Source: Sclerodactyla briareus (lineage: Eukaryota; Echinodermata; Holothuroidea; Dendrochirotida; Sclerodactylidae). From it: a stretch of 64,000 nt of DNA. Both the position numbers and the translations under genes were made by a program. Each line of letters begins with the position of its first letter. Position 1 is the first letter of the stretch. Where the stretch lies: assembly GCA_026419785.1 (NCBI GenBank), contig JAODTK010002555.1:1-64000 (forward strand), read 5' to 3'. This document shows, one piece after another, positions 34,430 through 46,923 of the stretch. The notes beneath the pieces were generated by a model, which made no database searches, was not told the origin of the DNA, and saw nothing but the letters and a program-made list of their open reading frames with translations.

Positions 34430-34650
34430 GAATGGAAATTGTGGACAGGTTGAATTAATTCCGCCGCCTGTAATGGCCGGTGTTGGACCGCGAGCCAGAG
34501 GGGTCAGCCTAGCTGGAAAGCGAACCAATTACTACATACACAATAGAAGATTGAACACCATTGTCCACTATGCAAGGAAATGGGCGTCTGGCCAGTTCTC
34601 GCTGGTGGTGCGGTTAGGAGGGCCTTTAGAAGATGGCCAAAAATCAGGAT
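34430..34650 (-). repeat. Inverted repeat partner of 38,190-38,410
   Basis: Shared in reverse complement: ATGGCCAAAAAT, GGCGTCTGGC, GAGAACT..CC, CCAATTAC.ACATAC and GCTGGAAA/TTTCAGCTAGG. The arms are 3.5 kb apart and flank the Helitron-like element C region. Confidence 0.75.
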
Positions 34651-36965
34651 AGCCTAGGGAGCACCAGAAGACCTAGAATGACGAGCCTCTCCCCCCTAGG
34701 CCCGGCAATCCAACGCTAACGGCCCTTTGCTGAGCTGACGTTGGTGTGGAAAATGGCAGTACACGCGGTTTGCATTGTCTTCACACGCGCTACCTGAAAG
34801 GTACCGAAAGAGTAAACCGACGTAGTGATCAAACAATTTAACGCACGGAAATATAATCCGCGCGTCAGTCCTTGTCCAGGGGAAATTCTGCCTCAATTTG
34901 TCCCCGGTAGATAGCACATACCGTAGATGGTCAAACACTTTAACGCACATGAAGGTGGTCGCGTGTCAGTCCAGGTCCAGGGGACATTTTCAAATTGCCT
35001 TCATGTTATTGCCGCCTTGCCTCTCCAGTTAATATAATAGCTCCGTGCTCCGCCCTCACCACCACACAGCTAGACAAGCCAAGTCAACGAACTAACCAGC
35101 TAAAGAAAGTGTTTAATGACCTCGACACCCTATCCACTGTGATTAGCCAATGCCAGATTTGTTCGTACATTGGAAAGTGGGAGCCAGACGTCCCTCGTCG
35201 AGGACGCCCCTCGTCATGAAGGCTTGCTGAATAATGAACTCTGCACTCCATCCAGTGATCTACTTACCACCGGACCTTGAACTTGCATGGTGGGGCCATG
35301 ACTTGGGAGCCCCATCACCATGTAGCAAAGCTGAGTTACTCGACTAACCATTGTGTATAATTATTCTCTCATACTCCGTCGTTCATTAGCCTTTGCCAGC
35401 GGTCAACTCGGTTGGAAGCGGGGAACACACGATCTGGAAAATCCCCACGCACAGCGAAGCTATTTTACTTATGAGTAGTTGGAACAAAGTGAATAAAGGT
35501 CTCCACCATAGCTGGTCATTCTAGTTTGGTGTGGGTCGGTTTGGGGCGCCGGACGGCAGAATACCCCACTATGGCTAAGCAAGATTAGGTCGTGACAATG
35601 TTACATGGCGTATTGGTATCGCGTCACGGGCTGAGGAGTTATGCCCCCCCCCATGCCCGAGCTAGATTATCTAGCCTGACGAATCAAAGCAAGAATGTTT
35701 TTCCTCATAGTCATACTAATAACGGATTGTCATCGCCAGGCATTTTACGTGGAAAGGCTCAGGTGCAGAGTGGAGAGCAGGAAAGGAATACCATAAGTTG
35801 TGATTCCGATCGGGTTTACCAATGACATTCAGCGTCTGCGTGCAGCTACACTCACATTAACAATGAGACACCGCCAGGCATCAGTGCCTTATTTCGTGTA
35901 CTTTGTGGATTCGCAGCTGACAATTAGTGCCATATTGTGCCCTTGTCGAACCTCGACATCGTGTAGGCTCGAGTTGTTTGCCCGGCCAAGTGTCAAAAAA
36001 ATAAAAAAAATAAAAATGAAAAAATAAACAAAATAAAAATAAAAACCACCACATTAATGATTCAGACAAGCTGGCTACTTAAGTGGAAAAAAGAAAATGG
36101 CAGAGTTATCATACATAATCCTCGAATGACGTAACCGAGCAAAGTAAATTTGCACATGAGGTACAAGTTAAAACAACAACGTTTCATTCATGACTAGTCA
36201 TCCTGTTATACATACCGAGGAAACATTTTCCTCATTTTTTATCATCAAACAGACAAAGTGAGTAAACATTTACATGACATAGTTAAGGTTATCCATTCTT
36301 CGTAATGACCTATCCCATCCCAAATCCATACCCTACACCCCTGGCACGTTTCCCAGTTAAACCCTGATCCAACCTCAAACCCTGATACTAACCTTATACA
36401 TGGGTATGGATTGTCAACCGAATCCTCAGCCTACGACATTTGAATGTCCCTCGTCATTCGTAGCCCTTTTGAAAAGTCCTTGACCTATATTTTACATCTT
36501 GGTTTAGAGTTGACAGGGAACTCCGAATACCCTTATCCAAAGCTCTCCCACAGTTAGGGAGGACCAAAAAAAAAAAAAATCTTATCAAGAGTGTCCCAAA
36601 ACATCAGCCCTCAATGATTTTAATCACATTGTTCTACTGAAAGGTAGAATAGGTCAGTATAGTAGCGTGTTATCAACTGTTACATGCTACTTTCCACTGT
36701 CATTCATCTGAATAGGGTTCACCCTTCAGGGTTTCCCCACCCCAAAGCATTCCTCTAGCTATGAACCCTGTCCTCTTCTTCCTCCTCTTCATCTGAATCC
36801 TCGCTCCATGCATCATCCAAGTCTTCCTCATAGTTGGCGACAGCTCATCTCATCTTCACCTAGCCTGTCAATTCGGTGTCGGCTTGACAGCTAGTGAACA
36901 AGTTGGTATAGTGATGGTTGACCCTCCAAACCATGGTGGCCTCAGGATGCTCTCATAGACGGATC
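34651..36965. other. No gene recognised
   Basis: A tandemly repeated phrase (AAACAATTTAACGCACGGAA / AAACACTTTAACGCACATGAA with CGCGYGTCAGTCC) occurs at 34,830-34,870 and 34,932-34,975. An A-rich tract (AAAATAAA type) lies at 35,995-36,050. Otherwise nothing is assignable. Confidence 0.4.
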
Positions 36966-37190
36966 AACCAAACCATCAGTGGGGACATGGTGACATGGCA
37001 CGTTTCCACATCGCAGTCACATATTCACGTAAAAACGTATGACAATGGCCGTTCGTGATAGGTGTGGGTATAGAGAAAAATATATATTTGTTCCAACTGG
37101 TTAGCTTTCCAGCTAGGCTAGCTGTGTGGTGGGAGTCTTCTAGGTCGTCTGGCGCCCCTTTTCCACCCCGTAAAACGTCTGGCAACTAGA
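36965..37190 (+). repeat. Dispersed repeat T, copy 1
   Basis: This shares GGCCGTTCGTGATAGG, GTATAGAGAA, AGGCTAGC and AAAACGTCTGGCAA with 38,028-38,175. The two copies directly flank Helitron-like element C. Confidence 0.65.
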
Positions 37191-38027
37191 CATGTTTACC
37201 TTGAGGTCCCCGTCTGCTTGTCATCACCTCTCCTGGGCCCCCTACACTGACCATAATTATAACGTTGGGCATGCTGACCCAGAAAACTGTGCTGAATTTA
37301 TATGACTGGAGCTCTTGTGTTAGGATTACCCTACATTTGGTCCCTCATTTGGTCTGAAAACCCAAGATAGCCTGCTACAAGTTTTGTTGTAATCCATGGA
37401 AGTTACAAAAAAGTCACTTGAATTATGCAATCTGACCCATGATGGCCTTGAAATGACCTTAACTTTATCAGGAACAAATGTAGCCCCCATCCACCAAGTT
37501 TTGTTCAAATCTGACGAGGTTTGGAAAATCGCATAAAATTCTGCAAATTTGACCTCCGATGACCTTCAAATGACCTCAACATGTTTCGGGATCAACTATA
37601 GTCCCTACCCACCAAGTTTCATTCAAATCCGACTAACTTGAAAATTCTCGCAATTTGACCTCCGATGACCTTCAAATGACCTCTCACCATTTTTTTCGGG
37701 ATCAACTATAGTCCCTACCCACCAAGTTTCGTTTTAATCCGACTAACTTGAAAATTTCGCGTACATTATCAAAATTAGCGGCCCCCAGCATGAGTGATGC
37801 CCACTTCCGAACTCATTCGAGATTTCACTAGGGCGCACATGTGTACCAAGTTTCAGATCTATCGGATAAAGTGTTCAGGAGTTATGACACTAAACACCGC
37901 TAAAGTTTCCGCGGCGGCGGCGGAGACGGCGCCGGAGACGCCGGAGACGGCGGCGGCGGCGGAACGGCGGCTTACCCACCCCCAAAACCATAATATCCCC
38001 GAACACTTACAGTGTTGCGGGGATATA
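37191..38027 (-). mobile_element. Helitron-like element C, one end clear
   Basis: The right end near 38,027 is ATATCCCCGAACACTTACAGTG...GCGGGGATATAAT, which folds on itself and equals the 5' end of element B. Just inside are a (CGG)n-rich stretch at 37,908-37,975 and the phrase ATCGGATAAAGTGTTCAGGAG, also in element B near 12,658. The other end is less certain: AACTAGACAT at 37,188 matches the CTAG side of element A but lacks its hairpin. The core contains several TGACCT direct repeats. Confidence 0.5.
37430..37760. repeat. ~108 bp TGACCT-rich tandem repeat
   Basis: Units contain TGACCTCCGATGACCTTCAA, ATGACCTC, then TCGGGATCAACTATAGTCCC, TACCCACCAAGTTTC and CCGACTAACTTGAAAAT. Three units are visible, at about 37,440, 37,550 and 37,656. 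Confidence 0.85.
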
Positions 38028-38180
38028 ATGACCGTTCGTGATAGGGTGAGGTATAGAGAACATTCTACACTTTGTTTCAAATGGTTCACTAGGCGAGGCT
38101 AGCCTAGTTTTGGGCCCCCAGTTATATTGGCGTCTGGCAAGCCCACCCCACCACCCAAAACGTCTGACAAGGCCCATTCA
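38028..38180 (+). repeat. Dispersed repeat T, copy 2
   Basis: Matches 36,965-37,190 in the same orientation, with a shorter middle. It begins immediately after the hairpin end of element C. Confidence 0.6.
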
Positions 38181-38189
38181 TGATACACG

Positions 38190-38410
38190 GATCCATGCCG
38201 GACAGTTTCCAGTAAGTTTCCATAAGGTCGCTTCCCCCCAGCTCAGCTCGGAGGGCCCAATTTTTGGCCATCTTCTGACCGCACCCACCAGCGAGAACTT
38301 GCCAGACGCCCATCTGCCCATTTCCTTGTATGGTGGGTAATGGTGTTCACTACTGTGTATGTGGTAATTGGTTCGATTTTCAGCTAGGTTTACCCCTCTG
38401 GGCTCCCCGC
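38190..38410 (+). repeat. Inverted repeat partner of 34,430-34,650
   Basis: Reverse complement of 34,430-34,650; see that entry for shared landmarks. An ORF runs on into 38,580 but has no motif. Confidence 0.75.
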
Positions 38411-40440
38411 TTCATGTGTCAACGCCTTCGCTTGATCGCAAAATGCGATCCATTGTTGTGACATGGATAATGGCGAAACATCCGCTAGTCAAACCAGAAG
38501 GTTACGAATTAGGCTCTAAAACTACTCCTGAACCTCAAAATAAACAATATTTCACTAAAGATATCCGGTATATGGTATAACTGACTGAAGAAAAAAAAAA
38601 GGGTGAACTCATCAAACGGACGTCAACTAGGCGGCCTCTCCATGTGACGGTGCCAGGATTTTACTTCAAAGAAGTGATCATTTGAGCCAGAGGAATGGAC
38701 GTATGCTGTTTTCCATTTACTCGTATTTCAACTGGCGATCATGACCTTACATGATTCATTTGACACCCTCCCTTCGGTACCTCTACCCCGATGTATCAGT
38801 CCGATCAATATTCGATTCCATGCGTAGAATAGATTGACGCGGTAATGCTACAGGGGTGTTTATTTTTGCCAAGATCGAATACCCAATATCCAAAACAACT
38901 ATATCGAGGACTGTGGGTACGCTACAGGGGAGGGAAAGGGGGAAAAAAATAAAGGGAGGGAGTGACAATTTTTCGAATATCGATTCAGACGTTGAAATTA
39001 TTTGGGGTTTATTGGCCGAAAAGGTGGCATTGGGTAATTGATTTCGGTTGTAATCTTTTGGAAATGCTCCCTTATTCGCTTTAAACAGGTAAACGGAAAG
39101 GAGAAATGCCGCTGGAATCACAGAATGATAGGTTGTATATGATACCTTGTTTGCGAACTCGGAGTTTCGCCTCTCACATAATTGTCAGGTTTCTCATCGA
39201 TTAGGTATTACAGGTACTCGGTGTATTACTCGTTATTGAGGTTAACCTATGGATGTCTTCTCTGGAATTCCATGTTGAGCTTTCTGCTCAATTCAATGCC
39301 ATTTGCTGGTTATTTCAATTTTAATTATACATTATTGGATTTTTGCTGAAGATATGCTGTACACAGTTACACTTGGAACAAAAACAAATGGCAGTATCGA
39401 ATCAATCGATCAATCACGATACGCCGTATTCCAACGATACTGTAATACCGCTGAACGATACTGCTGACAATAGTGTCCGAATCCGCGATAATCACTCATC
39501 CATCTCTGTTATTGACGTCTATATATTTTGAGGGGTCGTATAATGATCGCAAAGCAATTGCATTACGAAATCTGGACCTGGCACCATAGCCGTTTACAAT
39601 CTTCAAACATGTATCATCCCTGTCACCAAGAGAACCTGTGGGAAATATTGGATAGATGCCTTGCTGTGAGAGTACCAAATAACGAAATAGAGAAAAAAAT
39701 TCTTCAACTATATATTATGTGAGCATAGGCGTCAATTTCCGTTGAAGATTGGGGGGATGATGGACTTGTAGACTATCTAAGCGGAGCGCCACCATTGGTT
39801 GCGTGGAGAGTACAAGAATTTTTTTGGCACATGAGTCCCCTCAGATGGAGAAAGGGCACTTAGCAGGTCTAAAACGGCTGTCCTGGAGGAAGGTTTTTTG
39901 TGTACTCAACCATTGGCTTACAAAAATTAACCGAATCTCAAAATGGTGACCATTCCATCCTCGGGGTCGTTTGTAGCCTCCATATAGGGCAGTGTGGCAA
40001 CTTTCTGATGAGCCGTTCCGTTGAAATAATGTAGTGAAAAACAAAACTATCATGACAGCCACGTGAGCAGATAAATCTAATGAAGAAAGGCTTGATCGGT
40101 AAGTATCAACACTTCCTTATACCCCTCCCATCGCTGGGCAATGTCGCTCTGGGAGTTCAACACAGGCAGCCGTTCAATAGTATCAGCAATTTGTCCACCA
40201 GGGTTTACTATCCTCTCTGAGAACTGTCGCCCTCGTCCCAAGACTCCTGAACACTACTGGGTGATTTAGATGAAAAAAAAAATCACATGAAAGAATAGAC
40301 AATGCAGCACTGAAAAGAACGAGTGATCTTTGAAATATATTCAGGCTGTAAACCCGGAGTTGAAACTCACATCGGATACTTTATTGAATCTGCCGTTACA
40401 TGATCTCATCTTTGCGAGAGAAGTTAGCCTCTACAAGAAG
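38411..40440. other. No gene recognised; one repeat end
   Basis: At 39,727-39,830 the phrases GGCGTCAATTTCCG, a short G run and CTAAGCGGAGCGCCACC mark a small piece of the repeat S family. The rest, including ORFs at 38,783-39,121 and 39,343-39,531, is unassigned. Confidence 0.35.
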
Positions 40441-40454
40441 TTGAGCTTTGGGTT

Positions 40455-41345
40455 AATACAGGGGCGTCGGACCGTTTGAAGAGTGTGGGGGGGGGGTGGG
40501 GGGAGGGGGGACACATTGAATACAACATTACCATCTAAGCGGAGCGCCACCATCGGCTGGCGCGAAGCGTAGCACGAAAATTTCAGATTTTCATAACCCT
40601 CCAGATCGACGGAAACGACACTTGCCAGGCTCGTAGCACCCATCTACATGTGTGATTTGAGTAAAAGACCAGACAAAAAGTTGTCATTGTGCATACCAAG
40701 ATGATTTACCGAATATCACACATGGCATTAGGTTTACTTTTCTACTCTGGCTTTGTTTGCGTGGGATCCAGGGGTCTACCAAACGGTCTCTGGTGGAATC
40801 GAAGGGAAAAGCCATAGGCGTACGGACCACTCCAATTTGGGAGCAGACAATTTATACCCGAAGTTTCGAGTCAGACATTGGAACTACCAGCGCGCATATT
40901 AAGCCTGCAACGCCTGGAAGCAAAACGTCATTGCGCGCGAAACACTTTAAAAATTGTGCCACTTTTGGCGTTCGATTCAAAATTCGAGAACTCGGTATGA
41001 AACATGGGTAATCCTTAGACTTCGGCCCATAGTCGGGTCCAGATCTTCACCGGGGGTCGTACCTGGAATTAGTGGACTTAAGACAATTTCCAACGCGATT
41101 TTGTTTGGTTAGACCAAAAGTGAATCAGTTTCGAGTGATCAAAATCGGACATTCGCGCGAAACACTTGAGAAAAGTATGCATGTGGGCTATCGATTTAAA
41201 ATTCGAGAATTGGTTATGAAACATGGGTAATCCTTCGAATTCGGCCCTAGTCGGGTCCAGATCTTCACCGGGGGTCGTACTCGTACCTGGAATTAGTGGA
41301 CTTGAATGATATCCCTCCCCCCACTTTTGAAAGTGGAGGGGGACA
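40455..41345. repeat. Dispersed repeat S, copy 2, with an internal duplication
   Basis: It starts with CAGGGGCGTCGGACCG and G runs (40,460-40,515) and carries the GCGGAGCGCCACC motif at 40,539. It follows copy 1 (24,060-24,830) as far as the GGGTAATCCTTAGA phrase. A ~220 bp block beginning GCGCGAAACACTT is present twice (40,936 and 41,156), both with CGGGTCCAGATCTTCACCGG. Near 41,320-41,385 C/G runs are followed by GTTGACGTCCATGGG, perhaps the inverted right end of the GGGGCGTCG type. Confidence 0.7.
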
Positions 41346-44085
41346 TGTTCCCCCCGTCCCCCACCTGTTGACGTCCATGGGTAAAAACATACTCGACCAC
41401 ACCTGCCGGCAATTGTCAGCGTTTGTTCTTTGTACGGACTACGGACGTGCGAGCGCGGTACACCAAACAAAATAATAGTAAATAGAAAAGTATATATAAA
41501 TGCGTGGCGGAAGTCATGAATAGAGTGAGGTTGTCACAGGCAATGGTTGGATATTCTTCGACTCCAGCTCGTAGATGGACTACTCAGAAAGACATACATT
41601 TGTCAAAACTCATTCAAATTTTTAGTGACAGTTGGCTCAAATATTGGGGGGGGGGGGTGGGAGGATGATACATATGGCATACCCCCAGACCAAATATTGG
41701 GGGATACATCCCCCCATCCCCCCGGGATCGACGTCTATGTATGTGAGGCAGACTAGACGTGTTATTGGCCCTCTGCGATTAATAATTTATTGTATTCTAC
41801 CGAACTTATTCCGAGAACCCGTTATCTCCTAATTACACTGGTGCCCCATACAGAAAATCCACGGCCTTAACATAATTATAAATTGAATGTCTGCTCGGGT
41901 TGATGGCCCCAACTATAATCCATAAATGTATCGTGTCTTTTATCCAGTTCGGAACGATACGTAACACACCTGAAGGAACAATCCGCCAGATCCTCGAGGA
42001 TATCTCGGAAAGGTTGACCAACGAGGTGAAACCAGTTCAACCTGGCGGTTAGTGGGGACCCATACTAGAACTGGACGACTGAAATTGGAGATGCGCAGGA
42101 GGCGGATTATTAGCTCTAGCTCCAGAATGCAAAACCATTGATTGCGAGTTCGGAGCCCATTGGAAGGCCCGAGGACCTTTCCGCAGTGATGTGGACGAGG
42201 GAATCTCTCCTGAATGTCCCACGCCACCCTCGTGTGAGGTGACTTGTGAAGATTATCGAGCGCCGTATGTAGTTGCTTGATAATGAGAAGTCCCCCGGGG
42301 GACACGATAAATAGACGTACTGAAATGGTTCCTCGGGAGAGAACACATCAGCGGATCGTGCTGTCTAGTACGGGTTGTGACAATGAGCAGGGGTAATATA
42401 TGTATCCTTTGAGCAAGAGTCTTCGACATGGAAAAGCGATATATAAGAACTAGATATTAGGCCAAGTAAAAAAAAAAAATAGTTTCTCGTCCTAATTTCG
42501 CTGAAATTTGGGCATGAGGGCCTTTTTTTTTTTTGTTTCTTGGCTCTCAGACAGTCTAATACCCATATTTGTACGTATTCGCGGTACAAGCAGTCTGGAA
42601 ATTGAGCTGAGGATCTTTTTAGTTTTTTCTTTTTTTCCTGAGGTTATACCCCTAGTGGCCACAAAGCCATCCCAAATGTTCCTTACATAGTTCGCATGGC
42701 ATTAGTAGTAATTTTTTTCCTTCAAACATCTTTGAAGAAGTTATCAAGTGAAGTTGTCAATAAAAAAAGAAGAAATTGACAATTATCTAAAAAAAGCGTG
42801 CGGGCGGGACTAGAAACTGACTGCTTTTATTTTTTTTATTTTGCCTTATTATTATTATTTGTAGTGGGCGTGGAGATGGTTCGGAGCCTCGGAATGGATC
42901 AGTCGAGCTACGTCATGGGGTTGCGACTCCAGTCCCGTACCTCTGGCAAGTAAAACAAATGCCTACTCACAATAAGTATGCCAAAATGGGACGAGGCGCG
43001 TACACACCAGAAACTACACTGCTTGGCAGCGGTATTGATTCATTCGCCTCCATAACAATTTGCAAATGGTACCGTGTCGGCCAATTCGTTCCTTGGCGCG
43101 GTATTGTCATGATTGGGCGACGATGATGTTCATGAATAGCTGGGAAAATATTCTCGCAGTAATTGGATTAACCTGCTTCCAGTAACGAGTCGTCAAACAA
43201 AACTCACTAGAATATTGCTTTTTATCTACTCTTTGCCAACTTACCAATATATTTACATAAATCATGCTCGCAATGTTTCTCTTTTATTCTCTCTGGTTCG
43301 AACTCGGTGTGAGCATCTGACACTTGAACTTTACCCCGACCTATTTTCATGTAGAGGAAGGTTACCATACGCAGGTAACTGCGCTCATGTTGTTTAGTTG
43401 TCTCTTACTAAAATAGGCAGTTTAGTAGGAGAAGAGGTCAGGAAGGGAAATTGATCCGCATGAACGACGCTGGAACCACAGCATCCCAAAAGGAGAAGAA
43501 CAACAGGACTCGACGAATTTTCTCACGATTCCTGAAAAAACAAAAAAAACAAAAAAAAAAACAAAAAAAAAAACAAGCCAAGTCTGTTCCAGAGGCATTC
43601 ACACTTTAGACCAAAAAACTCTGCAGGGGGCTATCCACTCATTGCGTTCACTCTTGCGAAAATACTCCCGAATGCACAATTTGTATCGTTTATCACGAGG
43701 CTCGATACAATAGGCACTATTAGGGCAACACCAGAAAATTCAAAGAAGTACGGAAGAAAGGTAATTGAAGCCACGGACAATTTTGAAAACCTGAATCATC
43801 CCGAATTCGCCTTAGTTCCATTGAAGTTAAACTAGGAGGCCTTAATCTTTATCGCCCACAGCAAATCTCGCAGACAGGGAATTATATCGTAGCCCTCAAT
43901 TAGCAGCTTATTTTTCACGAAATAAGGGTTCCACACTCGCCGGGAATACTCCAAGTGAAGGGTACTACCAACTACTTTCAACAGCCTGACAACAATGTCC
44001 TTGTCAAGTTACGTTTATTCAAGCCGAGAATCCATTTACATTTCCTAGCAAGGCGGAGACGTTGACTGACCGTCTCGAAATAAAG
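41346..44085. other. No gene recognised; paired G/C runs and A-rich tracts
   Basis: At 41,645-41,735 a G run, a second G run, a C run and GGGATCGACGTC resemble the ends at 24,017 and 26,960. A-rich interrupted tracts lie at 43,541-43,575 and poly-T runs at 42,523-42,534. Minus-strand ORFs at 41,833-42,346 (up to 121 codons) overlap in two frames and show no motif I recognise. Confidence 0.35.
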
Positions 44086-44090
44086 TAAAT

Positions 44091-44366
44091 ATCGCCCTAT
44101 TCACGAGAAGACTATCGACGCATGGGATGAGGCCTGGAAAACAGCGGGTTGGAGAACAAGAGTACTGAGTGAGGATGATGCTAGACGTCATCCCCAATGC
44201 CTTGAACTCCGGGAGAAGTTTGAAGCGCTACCGACGCTCAACAGAAGGAATACGAAATAGCTTGTTTCATCAGTCATGTACCAATGGCAGCTATTGGCGG
44301 GGGTTGGAGGTGTGGGTCGGGGATTACGATGTCCTATCGTTTTACATGCCGCGCTGTTTAGAACCG
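44091..44366 (+). pseudogene. Partial second copy of the glycosyltransferase-like gene
   Basis: This is highly similar at nucleotide level to 33,533-33,800. Read across frames it gives AWKTAGWRTRVLSEDDARRH and LNRR, then GDYDVLSFYMPRCLEPP. The DYDV segment is the expected DXD metal/sugar-nucleotide site that is broken in the 33.3 kb copy. Frameshifts after RTRVL and inside the LNRR(K)EYEI stretch interrupt it. Similarity starts abruptly near 44,091 and ends near 44,366. A CG|GTAAGA splice-donor match lies at 44,383-44,390, so an exon of a related gene is possible; a truncated pseudogene is equally likely. Confidence 0.5.
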
Positions 44367-44562
44367 CCGGACACGCATACCTCGGTAAGATCTGAACAGT
44401 GCTCCAGGACGAAGAGTAGTGAACTTTGCCTGTGTATTCGAGGCCAATCTTCTCTCTGTGAGTAACTCACGGGACATTGATTTTTACCTCTTCGGTATCA
44501 TGTGTAGAATCGAATAGATTTTAATTGCCATTATATGGAAAACAGCAAAATGTTTCTCCCAC

Positions 44563-45160
44563 AGATAAGTTGAACTACCATCTGCTTGATCAGGTCATTA
44601 TAAACTAGTGCTAGTTCATGGATTTTAGGTCAAGGTTAATCAAAGGCCAATAATGACTGTATGAAAACCAGTGCAAACAATCTGCAAAATGCCTCTCCAC
44701 CTACAAGTCAGGTTGGATTACCATCATACTGGTCAGATACTTGGACTACTGATATTTACAAAGTGCCCAGGGATTTGAGGTCAAAGGTCATTAGGAGGGC
44801 CTAATGAATCTTTATTATGTAAGGAACAGAGAATTTGTTTTGCTTCTCCTGAAGATGAGGTTGGAATACCATCATACGCAGTCGGTGTTACAATGGGCCA
44901 GTGTCACTACTGGGTGTTCAGAGAATTTAAGATCAAGTCATTGAATGAGTATAACTGGCCAATGAGTAAAAAAATAAAAACGCCAAAAATCAGCAGTATG
45001 CTTTTTCTCCTACAGATTGAGTTGAGTTGATCATACTCGGTCAGTGGTTTCATGGACTAGTGGTACCTACGGGATATTCAGGGTTGTAAGGTCGAAGGAT
45101 GTTGAAGGGGCATAATGAGTTATTATGTTAAAACGAAATCCTGCGAAATCCTTCTCCCGG
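44563..45160. repeat. ~150 bp tandem repeat, four units
   Basis: Units start near 44,563, 44,701, 44,851 and 45,015. Shared phrases are GTTG.A.TACCATCATACT.GGTCAG, a GGGATTTGAGGTCAAAGGTCA-type segment, TAATGA.T.TTATTATGT and a C/T-rich end (CCTCTCCACCTACA / CTTCTCCTG / TTTCTCCTACAG). The units are quite diverged. Confidence 0.8.
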
Positions 45161-45394
45161 TGCAGACTAATTATTATTTGGAAAGGTGGTGTCAGACTGT
45201 AAACAAGTCTGACACATGCGCAGGGCTGGAAGTAGGAACCATGGCAAGAAAGGAAAAAACAGGCGATCGCCCCCAGTGTCTCGCATGTTGCGCGATCAGT
45301 GGTCTCTTCACCAGTCACCATGCAAACAATTATAAGTCATTCCATGTGTTGCTTCCAGATGTTGGTACTAGCATTTAACAGAAACAGCTTACTA

Positions 45395-45660
45395 AGACCT
45401 CCAGTGACATCCAGTCTATGTTAAAAATGTTGGAGGTAAAGGTAAGCCATATCTACTAAGTTTCATGAAAATCGGCAAACTTTGAAATTACGCATAATTA
45501 TGCAAATTAGATACATTAATGACCTTCAGTGACCTTGTAACTGTTGTTAAAAAGTTTGGGATGATGCGACACCATATTCACCAAGTTTGAAAATCCGACG
45601 GAAACTTTGAACTTGCATAACATTATGCAATTAGACAACTAAAATTAGCATATTTCACGA
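45395..45660. repeat. TGACCT / CCAAGTTT-type diverged repeat
   Basis: Phrases CACTAAGTTTCATGAAAATCGG-like, TAATGACCTTCAGTGACCTTG and CACCAAGTTTGAAAATCCGACGG recur, as in the cores of the Helitron-like elements. Two units of roughly 125 bp can be made out. Confidence 0.6.
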
Positions 45661-45927
45661 TGAAATCTTCTAATCAGTTCATCATACCTGTATATTTTCA
45701 CGATATGCGCCACACCCAACTCACCATGCACCACGGCTCATCCATAATCTTGCTAACGAGCCTAAACAATAAATTATATAAAATAGGCTAATTACCCTAC
45801 TTAATTGGTGACTTTTTGTGCCCAAAATCTAATCAGATCGTCTTCACCCAACCCCGGGACTACATAGAAAATTTCCTCGGAATCGGTCTCACCGTTCAGG
45901 ATAAATCCTGCTAACGAGAAGGTGGGA

Positions 45928-46030
45928 CACATACATACATACTACATACATACATAATACATAAATACATACATAACATACATACATACATACATACATA
46001 CATACATACATACACACACACGCACACACG

Positions 46031-46071
<41 letters not shown>

Positions 46072-46086
46072 ACACACACACACACA

Positions 46087-46127
<41 letters not shown>

Positions 46128-46401
46128 ACACACACACACACACCACACACACACACACCACACACACACACACACCACACACACACACACCACACACACA
46201 CACACCACACACACACACACCACACACACACACACACCACACACACACACACCACACACACACACACACACACCACACACACACACACACACACACCACA
46301 CACACACACACACACACACCACACACACACACACCACACACACACACACACCACACACACACACACACCACACACACACACACACACCACACACACACAC
46401 A

Positions 46402-46448
<47 letters not shown>

Positions 46449-46660
46449 ACACACACACACACACCACACACACACACACACACACCACACACACACACAC
46501 ACACACCACACACACACACACACACCACACACACACACACACCACACACACACACACCACACACACACACACACACACCACACACACACACACACACACC
46601 ACACACACACACACCACACACACACACACACCACACACACACACACACACACCACACACA

Positions 46661-46699
<39 letters not shown>

Positions 46700-46808
46700 A
46701 CACACACACACACACACACACCACACACACACACACACCACACACACACACACCACACACACACACACCACACACACACACACCACACACACACACACAC
46801 CACACACA

Positions 46809-46849
<41 letters not shown>

Positions 46850-46864
46850 ACACACACACACACA

Positions 46865-46923
<59 letters not shown>

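Noticed and set aside
37908-37975. (CGG)n stretch as a CpG-island promoter
   Set aside because: It belongs to the Helitron-like family: a similar GC-rich stretch lies at the same place in element B (12,705-12,760).
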